This document shows, piece by piece, positions 30,145 to 37,716 of a DNA stretch of 39,378 nucleotides. This DNA is from Planctomycetota bacterium. GTDB lineage: Bacteria > Planctomycetota > UBA8742 > JACQVU01 > JANLHZ01. Under the pieces are notes generated by a model. It worked only from the letters and a program-made list of their open reading frames with translations, was not told the DNA's origin and did not search any database. Position numbers and translations under genes: made by a program. Position 1 is the first letter of the stretch; each line of letters opens with the position of its first letter. The stretch is from the NCBI GenBank assembly GCA_024653775.1, contig JANLHZ010000111.1:1-39378 (forward strand), read 5' to 3'.

Positions 30145-33100
30145 CTATTTCGAAACCTTGGTGATCCTGCCGCTGAACCGCAGTTTCCGGAACTTCGCAA
30201 GAATCTCCTCCGCCTCGTCCTTCTGAACGTCTTTCAGCAGCGGAATGACGCTACGTTTCACAAGACTCTGCGCCTTGTCCTTCGCCATCGAAAGTTCGTT
30301 CACCATAAGATCGACCGCCTGACCCTGCTTGTCGGACGGAATCTTCGAAAGGAACAGATTGAATCCGCCGTCGCCGGAAGCTGCTGAAGACGAAGCGCCC
30401 GAAGGCTTGAAACTCTCCTGCGGTTCGTCCGCGTCGAGATCGAGGCTCATTTCGTCCGCTTCCTCGCCCGATAGAAGTTTGACGCTGCCGGAATCCTCCG
30501 GAGTCTTCGCCAAACCCACCGGAGGCGCCGCGGGCGGGGCCTTCGCCTTCGTTTTCGGCTCCGGCTCCTTCGGCTCGCCATCGTCGTCCGCGCCCAGATC
30601 GAATTCGTCCACGGAATCGATGCCGTCCGCGAAGGGATCTTTCTCCTCTTCGTCTTCTACCGGCTTCACGAGCGCTCCGAGATCCTTCGCGCTGAGAATG
30701 TCCTCGACGGAAAGGAACGCGGTGTCGCCCGGCGCGGGACCGTTTTCGTCCCCGGCTTCGAGGTCGCCGCCTCCGTCGGAGGGCATCCAGTCGTCTTCGT
30801 CATCCGCAACCTCGAACTGAAGCTCTTCCGGCTCGTCGGTCTTCTTCTTCTTTTCGCTCTTGTCCTTTTTCTTCTTCTTGACCGAAGTGTCCTTTTTCTT
30901 CGTTTTCAGTTCCAGGGCCGGCGGGACGCGCTTCGTCTTTTTCGACTTACCCTTGATCTCGATCTCGTCTTCCTCCGACTCGATCTCGATGTCGTCGTCC
31001 ATGGCCTCCAGAGGTTCCGGGGCGGGTTCCACCTTCTTCCCAGTGGACTTCTTCCCCACTTTCGCGATGCCGGGCTTCGCGGCGCCTGCTTTCGCGGGAG
31101 GAGTGAGTTCGACTTCGATTTCTTCCTCGATCTCCAGAGCTGCGTGGGGAGCGGTTTTCTTCTTCTTTTTCTTCTCTTCCTTCTGGGCCGGCGGTGCCAC
31201 GGGTATGGCCGCGTGCTTCTTCGCTGCGGGCTGCTGCGGCTGCGCGACCTGAGGGATCTGTTTCTTTGCCGCGGGCTGCTGCGGCTGCGCGGGCTGCTGG
31301 ACCTGCTTCTTCGCTACGGGCTGCGCGGCTTTTTTCCCCTCTGGAGATTGCGCCTGATACTGTACCTCCCGCTTGGGCGGCGGTTTTCCGTGCGCGTACG
31401 CCCGTGCGCTCCCGGTCCAGGGCTTCAGCGTGTCGTCCTCCCTCGGTTCCTCTGGTTTCGCCTGCTGATCCACCTGCTTCGCGACGAAATGCTCCCCCGA
31501 CTCGGATTTCTTGAAGTCGAGCTGGGCGCCGTCGCTGATTTCGAGCAGCGGGCTTCTGCCCCGTCTGACGTTTATCTGCGGATCGCTGTAATTTCGCGCG
31601 GACACCGTCCATGGTTCGAGGTCCGGCTCTCCTCCCGAATGTGTCTCCACCGGCGAATCCTCGAAAGTGCCGCTTTCCTCGAAGGCTTCCATTTCCGCGT
31701 CGAAATCGTCCTCCGACAGATCGAAGTCGCCCATCGCGAATCCCCGCGGAGGCTGCGCATCCTGCTTCTTCGGCGCGATCTCGGCTTCGCCCGTTTGTGA
31801 AGGTGAGGCGAACGCGTTAATGTCGATGTCGTAATCGCCCAGACCCGCGATTCCATCTGCTCCTTCGAGTTCCTCCGCGAACGCCTCGACCGCTTCCACG
31901 ACTTCTTCCGCCTCCACCTCGATTACCGACATAGCGTCGTCGTAATCGTCCATACCGGAAACTGCGTCGTCTTCGATCGCCGCCATCGCGACTTCCGCTT
32001 CGTCGTCGTCCTCGATAATCGCCGCGATTACCTCGTCCTCTTCTTCGTCTTCATCGAAGGCGACCGCCGCGGAGATTATCGACTCGTCGTCGTCCTCTTC
32101 GATTTCAGCGATAGCGAACGCGGCTTCGACTTCGACCGGATCCGCGACCGCCGCGGCCTTCGGGGCTTCATCCCGCTCCGAGGGAAGTTTGTAGTTGCTC
32201 GACATAATCGCTTCGAGCGCGTCCATTTCCTCGTCGTCTACAAGATCGACGAGCGAATCGACCTCGTCGAGTTCCGCAGGCATAACTTCTATCGCCTCCG
32301 GAACGATCGCCTCCGCGACCTGGGCGGCTGAATCCGGAGGCGGGACGGGCGCTCCGGTCATCGCGGGAGTCACCGGCAGGGCTGTTGCGATTGCCCCGCC
32401 TGATTCCGAATACTCCAGATCGCTTAGCTCGTCTTCGCTGAAAAGGTCCGGAGCGGCTTTACCGTCATCCGTATCGGGAGACGCAATCGCGGCGGGAGCC
32501 GACGCGACCGCGGCCTTCGCCGACGCCTCCGCGGGCGCTTCGATCGCGGAGGTCTGCTTCTTCTTTTTCTTCGGCTTTACGAGCGGCTCCGGCTCCGACG
32601 TCTTCTTCCCGGTCATTCCGAGGGTTACTGCCGCGCCGAGGGTCGCGGGCGCTGGCTCGGGCGCCTTCGGCTCTGGCTTTTTCGGCGCGAGCGCATCGAG
32701 GTCGGAAAAATCCACGCCGAGATCGAACGCGAGCGTGTCCTGCTTGTTTTCGCTGGGCGCGATCCCGAAGGCGCTCAGGTCGACGACGTTCACAGTCGTA
32801 TCCATCCCGGAGATTGCGTCCTTCAGTTTGAGTTCCTGATCGAAATGATCCCCCTTCGACGCGGCTTCGCCCACGAGCTTGATTTCGTCCGGGAAAAGCG
32901 ACTTGCGCTTCGGTTCCGGCTTTACTTCCTCTTCCTCGAAGTAATCCTCCTCGTCTTCGAGTTCTTCCATCTCTTCGAGGTCGTCCTCCTCCTCATCATC
33001 CTGGCTGTTATCGAGAAGGAACGTCTCCGCGACTTCCGGCTCGCTCGGTGCGATGAGGTCCTGCGGGAAGAACTCTTCCTCGTCGATGACCGGCGCGGAG

Positions 33101-34038
33101 TCGATAACCGCGTCGGACTGGGTTCTTGTGACAACGGGAACCTCCGCGTCGCTAGTGCTGCGGGATACGGTGTCGACTTCCTCGAAATCCTCGAAACTGT
33201 TGAATTCGCCTGAATCTATCTTCGAAGACCTTGCCGCGGGAGCAGGCTCATCCGACTCATCGAGCACCTTGCTGAAGACCGCGCTTCCGCCTGTGATGTT
33301 TTCGACCATCGCGTCCTCGTCTTCTTCGAGGTCTTCGATGTCGTCGATTTCCGCCTTGGTCATCGCAAGCGCGCGACCTGTGATTGGTTTCGCGGGGCCT
33401 TCGAAAAACGAACCGGATTTCGCAGGCGAAGGAGCTGTGTCGAGTTCCGCGGGGAACTCCACTCCGAAGCGATCTCCGCACATAGGGCATATCGTAGAGC
33501 GATCCTTCCCCATCAGCGTCGCGGGAAGCTGCGAAGGCGCGCCCGGTCTCGCTTCCGGTGGAGCGTTTACCCCAAGCGACAGCGGAACCTGCACCTGGAT
33601 CAGCTCCCCGCAGCCTGGGCACACCGCCTGACACCTCCGGCTGACCTTGCTCGTCGGTATTCCCGCCGGCGGCTGGACGCGCGTGGAACCGCTGTCCTTC
33701 TTTTCCGGAGCAGCGGGTTCCTGACCGTTGCCGGAAGTCTCTTCCTCTTCGCCTAGAAGCAGCGTATGGTTCAGTCCTTCCGGCCAGTTCACCGCGACTA
33801 GAGAATCGTCCGGCGCAGAGGTGAGATTGACCTCGATCCCCGCCTTAGACATCCGCAGCATCGATCCCTGAAGTAGTTCGAGTTCGTCCTCCGGAATGTT
33901 TGTGAAGAGTATCAGCGGAGCGCTTCCGAGGATTCGCTCTGCGGTGTCGGGGTCAACGGGGAGATTCCGGGAAAGCTCGTGCTTTGCGGATTCGAATTTA
34001 TCGCGGGAACTTACTTTGTTGATGACCAGACTAAACAT
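30145..34038 (-). CDS. Giant acidic protein with zinc ribbon and L7/L12-C-terminal-like domains at both ends
   Basis: A 1297-residue protein. Residues 1-75 (KFESAKHELSRNLP...AERILGSAPLILFTNIPEDELELLQGSMLRMSKAGIEVNL) have the strand-helix-helix-strand pattern of the ribosomal L7/L12 C-terminal/ClpS-like fold. The last ~75 residues (NLFLSKIPSDKQGQAVDLMVNELSMAKDKAQSLVK...) look alike. CPGCG (140-144) and CPMCG (184-188) form a probable four-Cys zinc ribbon. Between them lies about 1000 residues of low-complexity Asp/Glu-rich and Lys/Pro/Ala/Gln-rich sequence, with twin motifs PWTVSARNYS and PWTGSARAYA. It is cytoplasmic by composition (no signal peptide). Function unknown; a scaffold or nucleic-acid/ribosome-associated role is a guess. 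Confidence 0.75.
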   Translation of the reverse strand: MFSLVINKVSSRDKFESAKHELSRNLPVDPDTAERILGSAPLILFTNIPEDELELLQGSMLRMSKAGIEVNLTSAPDDSLVAVNWPEGLNHTLLLGEEEETSGNGQEPAAPEKKDSGSTRVQPPAGIPTSKVSRRCQAVCPGCGELIQVQVPLSLGVNAPPEARPGAPSQLPATLMGKDRSTICPMCGDRFGVEFPAELDTAPSPAKSGSFFEGPAKPITGRALAMTKAEIDDIEDLEEDEDAMVENITGGSAVFSKVLDESDEPAPAARSSKIDSGEFNSFEDFEEVDTVSRSTSDAEVPVVTRTQSDAVIDSAPVIDEEEFFPQDLIAPSEPEVAETFLLDNSQDDEEEDDLEEMEELEDEEDYFEEEEVKPEPKRKSLFPDEIKLVGEAASKGDHFDQELKLKDAISGMDTTVNVVDLSAFGIAPSENKQDTLAFDLGVDFSDLDALAPKKPEPKAPEPAPATLGAAVTLGMTGKKTSEPEPLVKPKKKKKQTSAIEAPAEASAKAAVASAPAAIASPDTDDGKAAPDLFSEDELSDLEYSESGGAIATALPVTPAMTGAPVPPPDSAAQVAEAIVPEAIEVMPAELDEVDSLVDLVDDEEMDALEAIMSSNYKLPSERDEAPKAAAVADPVEVEAAFAIAEIEEDDDESIISAAVAFDEDEEEDEVIAAIIEDDDEAEVAMAAIEDDAVSGMDDYDDAMSVIEVEAEEVVEAVEAFAEELEGADGIAGLGDYDIDINAFASPSQTGEAEIAPKKQDAQPPRGFAMGDFDLSEDDFDAEMEAFEESGTFEDSPVETHSGGEPDLEPWTVSARNYSDPQINVRRGRSPLLEISDGAQLDFKKSESGEHFVAKQVDQQAKPEEPREDDTLKPWTGSARAYAHGKPPPKREVQYQAQSPEGKKAAQPVAKKQVQQPAQPQQPAAKKQIPQVAQPQQPAAKKHAAIPVAPPAQKEEKKKKKKTAPHAALEIEEEIEVELTPPAKAGAAKPGIAKVGKKSTGKKVEPAPEPLEAMDDDIEIESEEDEIEIKGKSKKTKRVPPALELKTKKKDTSVKKKKKDKSEKKKKTDEPEELQFEVADDEDDWMPSDGGGDLEAGDENGPAPGDTAFLSVEDILSAKDLGALVKPVEDEEEKDPFADGIDSVDEFDLGADDDGEPKEPEPKTKAKAPPAAPPVGLAKTPEDSGSVKLLSGEEADEMSLDLDADEPQESFKPSGASSSAASGDGGFNLFLSKIPSDKQGQAVDLMVNELSMAKDKAQSLVKRSVIPLLKDVQKDEAEEILAKFRKLRFSGRITKVSK

Positions 34039-34281
34039 CAGCAGGTTCTGGGAAAGTCAGTTAATTGTAAGATGTGCAGCCAATTTAGTCCAGAGAGCCG
34101 ATAGAACGCAACCCTAAACCATCAAAGACTGCGGCACGTCTCGCGTGTTATCGCGTTGTCTCAGGCGACAAGGTTCTTCTATCACATACACGGTTTTAGT
34201 CAAGGAAAATGGTCCGCGGGAATCAGGAATTCGGAATGGAACGATTTCGACTTCCGTGACAATCGCATTCCTTCGATATAA
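34039..34281. other. Intergenic region upstream of the palindromic element and gpmI
   Basis: About 240 bases between the divergent giant protein gene and the mobile element. It must hold the promoter of the giant gene and probably that of gpmI. Short ORFs across it are not convincing. No repeat is seen until the element begins. Confidence 0.4.
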
Positions 34282-34282
34282 A
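34256..34282 (+). promoter_or_regulatory. Possible gpmI promoter
   Basis: GTGACA (34256-34261) and TATAAA (34277-34282) with 15 bases between them resemble a sigma70-type promoter, though the spacing is short. If used, transcription would begin at or just inside the inserted palindromic element, so the element would become the 5' leader of gpmI mRNA. Confidence 0.3.
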
Positions 34283-34430
34283 ATGAGCCGTAACTGTTCA
34301 CGGGGTAGATCGCAATCTATATGTTCGTAGTGTGCTCGTGAGAGCATATTTTCGCGGTGCACTGGATCAAAGAAACGCCTCACGGCGCAACTACGAACGC
34401 GAACGACCCCGTGAACAGTTACAATGAGCC
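34282..34430. mobile_element. Palindromic mobile element copy D with perfect 8-bp target duplication
   Basis: Element 34290-34422 (133 bp) with ends GTAACTGTTCACGGGGTAG and its near-complement, flanked on both sides by the octamer AATGAGCC (34282-34289 and 34423-34430). Interior modules: TGCTC-GTGA-GAGCA on one strand, GCGCC-GTGA-GGCGT on the other. The TIR frame is open in both orientations; on the minus strand it encodes VTVHGVVRVRSCAVRRFF, like the extension created by copy A. It lies 33 bases before the gpmI start. Confidence 0.95.
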
Positions 34431-34455
34431 TGAAAACCTGACTCAGGAGAATTCT

Positions 34456-36009
34456 GTGGATAGACAACCATTGATGCTTATGATCCTCGATGGATTCGGC
34501 GTGTGCGAGCGCACCGAGAATAACGCCGTCAAGCTTGCAAAGACTCCTTTTCTGGATTCGGCATACGAAAAGTATCCACACACGACGATTCACACCAACG
34601 GCGTTCACGTCGGACTCCCAGGCGACGTGATGGGAAACAGCGAAGTCGGCCACCTGAACCTCGGCGCGGGGCGGATCGTGTGGCAGGAGGTCATGCGCAT
34701 ATCGAATTCCATCCATGGCGAATCGTTTTTCAAAAACGAAGCTCTCGTCGAAGCCGTCGAGCACGTGCGCGTTTCAGGCGGAAAGTTCCACGTCGTCGGC
34801 CTGCTGTCGGACGCGTACGTCCACAGCGTGGAGGAGCACTACTTTGCGCTCGTCGACCTCTGCCGGCGGGTCGGGATGAAAAAAGGCGAAGCGTTCTTCC
34901 ACGCATTCATGGACGGCCGCGACACCCCGCCAAAGAGCGGAAGGCAGTGGATGCAGCGTTTGCAGGACAAACTCGCGCAGGATGATATAGTGCAGGTAGC
35001 GAGCCTGCAGGGACGATACTTCGGGATGGACCGCGACAAACGCTGGGACCGCGTCGAGAAGTGCTACCGCCTCTGGACCCGCGGCGAAGGACTCGTCGCA
35101 AGGGATCCGATAGAAGCTATCGAAGCCGCCTACGGGCGTGGCGAGACCGACGAATTCGTAAGCCCAACGTTCATCGCGGGGGAAGACGGAAAGCCTCTCG
35201 CGCTTTTCGAAGACGATGACGCCTTCGTTTTCTTCAACTTCCGCGGCGATCGCCCACGCGAGATCAGCCACGCGTTCCTCGATGACGAATTCCCCCACTT
35301 CCCGCGCGATCCACATCCGAAGGTTTTCCATGTGAGTATGACCGACTACGACGCGAGTCTCCGCGGGAAGACGCACATCGCGTTTCCGCAGCGCAAGATC
35401 GAAGGACTCTTCGGCGAAGCGCTCGCCAAGGCCGGGCTGACGCAGCTTCGCATCGCAGAGACCGAGAAATACGCGCACGTCACCTACTTCTTCAACGGCG
35501 GCGAGGAACAGCTTTTCCCAGGCGAGGAGCGCATTCTCGTCGCGTCGCCGAAGGTCGCGACTTACGACCTCCAGCCCGAGATGAGCGCGTATGAGGTCAC
35601 GGACAAGCTCCTCGCGGCGCTCGACTCCGGACGGTTCGACGTCATCGTGCTCAACTTCGCGAACTGCGACATGGTCGGGCACACCGGAAAGCTGGACGCC
35701 GCGATAAAGGCGCTCGAATCCCTCGACGGCTGCATCGAACGCATCGCGAAAAGCGTTCTTTCTAAAAACGGCGAAATCCTTCTCACTGCCGACCACGGGA
35801 ACGCAGAGGAAATGTGGAACTACGAGGAGGACTCGCCGCACACGCAGCACACGACGAACCCCGTGCCGCTGATCTTCATCACCGAGAAACACAGGTCCGC
35901 GCGCCTTCGAGATGACGGCAGCCTCTGCGACGTCACGCCTACTATGTGCGATCTACTCGGCATCGAGAAGACTCCTCAGATGGAAGGTTCCTCGCTGATA
36001 CTTCCCTAA
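34456..36009 (+). CDS. gpmI: 2,3-bisphosphoglycerate-independent phosphoglycerate mutase
   Basis: A 517-residue metalloenzyme that interconverts 3- and 2-phosphoglycerate in glycolysis. Asp12 in LMILDGFG and the catalytic Ser62 in GDVMGNSEVGHLNLGAG bind the Mn ions and phosphate. FMDGRDTPP, LQGRYFGMDRDKRW, FFNFRGDRPREI, NFANCDMVGHTG and TADHGNAEEM complete the signature. The motif usually GLLSDGGVHSH reads GLLSDAYVHSV here, a deviation near the substrate site. GTG 34456 is preceded by AGGAG at six bases; the same frame is open upstream into the mobile element from GTG 34357, which would add 33 residues but has no ribosome site. Confidence 0.97.
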   Translation: MDRQPLMLMILDGFGVCERTENNAVKLAKTPFLDSAYEKYPHTTIHTNGVHVGLPGDVMGNSEVGHLNLGAGRIVWQEVMRISNSIHGESFFKNEALVEAVEHVRVSGGKFHVVGLLSDAYVHSVEEHYFALVDLCRRVGMKKGEAFFHAFMDGRDTPPKSGRQWMQRLQDKLAQDDIVQVASLQGRYFGMDRDKRWDRVEKCYRLWTRGEGLVARDPIEAIEAAYGRGETDEFVSPTFIAGEDGKPLALFEDDDAFVFFNFRGDRPREISHAFLDDEFPHFPRDPHPKVFHVSMTDYDASLRGKTHIAFPQRKIEGLFGEALAKAGLTQLRIAETEKYAHVTYFFNGGEEQLFPGEERILVASPKVATYDLQPEMSAYEVTDKLLAALDSGRFDVIVLNFANCDMVGHTGKLDAAIKALESLDGCIERIAKSVLSKNGEILLTADHGNAEEMWNYEEDSPHTQHTTNPVPLIFITEKHRSARLRDDGSLCDVTPTMCDLLGIEKTPQMEGSSLILP

Positions 36010-36016
36010 TTACGAG

Positions 36017-37006
36017 CTATTCCGAGCCAAGGCCGACGGGAAGCGCGGAAGCGTACCAGCCCTTGTCCGCATTCGTCGCGGCGGTCTGAAGTTCGTAGAT
36101 CGCGGGGATAAGAAAAGTCCGCTGCTCGGAATCGCATTCGTCCTCGACCATCGCGCTCGTCATCTCGAAGACCACTTTCTCGCTTATGATGCGCAGAACG
36201 TCGTCCTCGAATCCCGCGAATACGCTCGTCTCGAGCCGCTGGTATTCCGGGCTTATCGACGAAAGCAGTCCGTCCCCCACCGCTTCTTCGATCGCAAGCA
36301 TTCGCATCGCGAGGTCCGTAAGCAATCTTTCGCGCGTCCTCGCGTCGACGAGCGCAACCGCCCTTCCTCCAGCGTCGAACAGAGGCATCCCCGCGAAATT
36401 TCCAGAGGTCGGGAGCGTCGTTAAGCCCCGTTCGCCAAGTCTGGTCGACGAGGCTAATGAACCCGCGAGATACGCTTCCTGCGGAATAGGAGCGCCAACA
36501 GAGAACTCCGGAGGGTTGTAAGGAGGCGGAGCGCTCGTCCGGATTTCGATCAGTTCCGTTCCTGAGTTCGATTCCATTATTTCATAACCATCTATGGGGA
36601 CGGAACCTTCGATTTCGAGGTTCGAAAACACTATTAGCGCGTCATTTGGCGCGGGAAGAAGGCTTTTCGGGTCGAAGCCGTCTAGCGCGCGGCGTACGTT
36701 CGCCTTCACCCGCTCCGAACACGATTCGAACACCGAATTGTCGACCCCGGTCGGCTTCGAAACCAGCATCCGGACCCTTGTTTCGCCTACTTCGGCGATT
36801 AGACCATAGGAGCACGCGAAGCTTCCGTTTTCGAGTTTTCGCAGCACGAACCCGATTTTCACTTCCGCGGTCGATCTCTGCGCGATCTGATGCGCGGGGA
36901 TTTCCTCGTCGTCGTCGATTATGTTCTGAAACTTCGGCGGAGGCGCGCGAAAACACGCCGCGAAGAAAACTACCGCGAATAGCGAAACGATTCTGAAAAC
37001 CGGCAT
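36017..37006 (-). CDS. Lipoprotein with a possible degenerate trypsin-like domain
   Basis: A 329-residue protein starting at ATG 37006, with signal MPVFRIVSLFAVVFFAAC (Cys18). The upstream in-frame ATG 37042 gives a less typical signal. The body is beta-rich (AEVKIGFVLRKLENGSFACSYGLIAEVGETRVRMLV) and contains SGNFAGMPLFDAGGRAVALVDA (about 204-225), which resembles the GNSGGPLFDADGRVVGV region of trypsin-like proteases but without the nucleophile serine. If that resemblance is real, the protein is a non-catalytic relative. It is convergent with gpmI (seven-base gap) and divergent from the small membrane protein gene. Confidence 0.65.
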   Translation of the reverse strand: MPVFRIVSLFAVVFFAACFRAPPPKFQNIIDDDEEIPAHQIAQRSTAEVKIGFVLRKLENGSFACSYGLIAEVGETRVRMLVSKPTGVDNSVFESCSERVKANVRRALDGFDPKSLLPAPNDALIVFSNLEIEGSVPIDGYEIMESNSGTELIEIRTSAPPPYNPPEFSVGAPIPQEAYLAGSLASSTRLGERGLTTLPTSGNFAGMPLFDAGGRAVALVDARTRERLLTDLAMRMLAIEEAVGDGLLSSISPEYQRLETSVFAGFEDDVLRIISEKVVFEMTSAMVEDECDSEQRTFLIPAIYELQTAATNADKGWYASALPVGLGSE

Positions 37007-37087
37007 TCCGCAAAAATAGCAGAGAAGCCGAACAATTGACAATCCCGGAGCGTATTATAAAGCAGGAATCGTTCGAAGGACGGATTT

Positions 37088-37489
37088 ATGGTTTACGTAC
37101 CGACATCAGGTGCTGGCGCAGCCGCAGCAGCGGCGCAGCAGGCGCAGCTTCAAAATGAAGAGGAGGAAATCTTGACGGGATACAATAGCCAGGATTTGCA
37201 GGGGGACTTTCAGTTCAAGATCGTCCGAGGCGACTACAGGACCGCGGAAAAGATTCGCGACATGCTCTCGAAGCAGGCTGCCTACGGCTGGCAATTTCTT
37301 GAAAAATTCGACAACACTCGCATCCGGCTGAAGCGGAAAGCTCCGTCCAATATGGACTACGAGGACGACGAAGCGTACGCGACCAAGCACGGCTCCACCG
37401 CGGACGAGAAAGTCGGGATCGCGGTGCTGATCGCGGTGCTGGCGGGATCGCTCGCGGTCGGTCTAATCGCGTTCTTCATTGCGAACTAG
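37088..37489 (+). CDS. Small membrane protein with a DUF4177-like segment
   Basis: A 133-residue protein: an Ala/Gln-rich start, a middle segment DFQFKIVRGDYRTAEKIRDMLSKQAAYGWQFLEKFDNTRIRLKR (about 40-83) that resembles the short DUF4177 domain (a strand, a helix, then GW and a final strand). A C-terminal membrane helix (VGIAVLIAVLAGSLAVGLIAFFIA) closes it. It would be anchored with the domain in the cytoplasm or periplasm; topology is not clear. AAGGA precedes the ATG by about seven bases. Function unknown. Confidence 0.75.
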   Translation: MVYVPTSGAGAAAAAAQQAQLQNEEEEILTGYNSQDLQGDFQFKIVRGDYRTAEKIRDMLSKQAAYGWQFLEKFDNTRIRLKRKAPSNMDYEDDEAYATKHGSTADEKVGIAVLIAVLAGSLAVGLIAFFIAN

Positions 37490-37500
37490 CGCCTGGGGGT

Positions 37501-37518
37501 GCGGACGTCCTCGTCCGC
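37501..37518. terminator. GCGGACG hairpin after the small membrane protein gene
   Basis: GCGGACG (37501-37507), loop TCCT, CGTCCGC (37512-37518), twelve bases past the stop codon. The same stem with the complementary loop occurs at 2614-2631, inside the inverted repeat after the PuuD-like gene. It is a dispersed palindrome that may also end transcription. The remaining gap to 37633 holds CCCGACCTTCGGGC-type palindromic sequence. Confidence 0.6.
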
Positions 37519-37633
37519 GCACCGGAGCGCGCCTTTGAACGAAGCGAGACGACGCGCTCGAAAAATAATTCCATCACCCGACCTTCGGGCGCTCTCTCCC
37601 GGCAAGCAATTCCAATTATTTGCCCACTATCTA

Positions 37634-37714
37634 TCATACGCTTATGAAAACACTTTCTTTGCTCCCAAGCTGCTCTGAAGTTGCTATAAAATTTAGACTT
37701 AGCCTTAGTGGGTA
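37634..37714 (-). pseudogene. 3' fragment of a gene split by the insertion sequence
   Basis: On the minus strand, YPLRLSLNFIATSEQLGSKESVFISV ends at a stop (37634-37636). It begins immediately beside the insertion-sequence end. Together with the fragment at 39063-39285 on the other side it could be one interrupted protein. The joined frame cannot be confirmed because no target duplication is visible. Confidence 0.4.
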
Positions 37715-37716
37715 GA

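Noticed and set aside
34114-34764. A 216-codon minus-strand ORF across copy D of the mobile element
   Set aside because: It starts antisense inside gpmI. Its VTVHGVVRVRS stretch is merely the open frame of the element.
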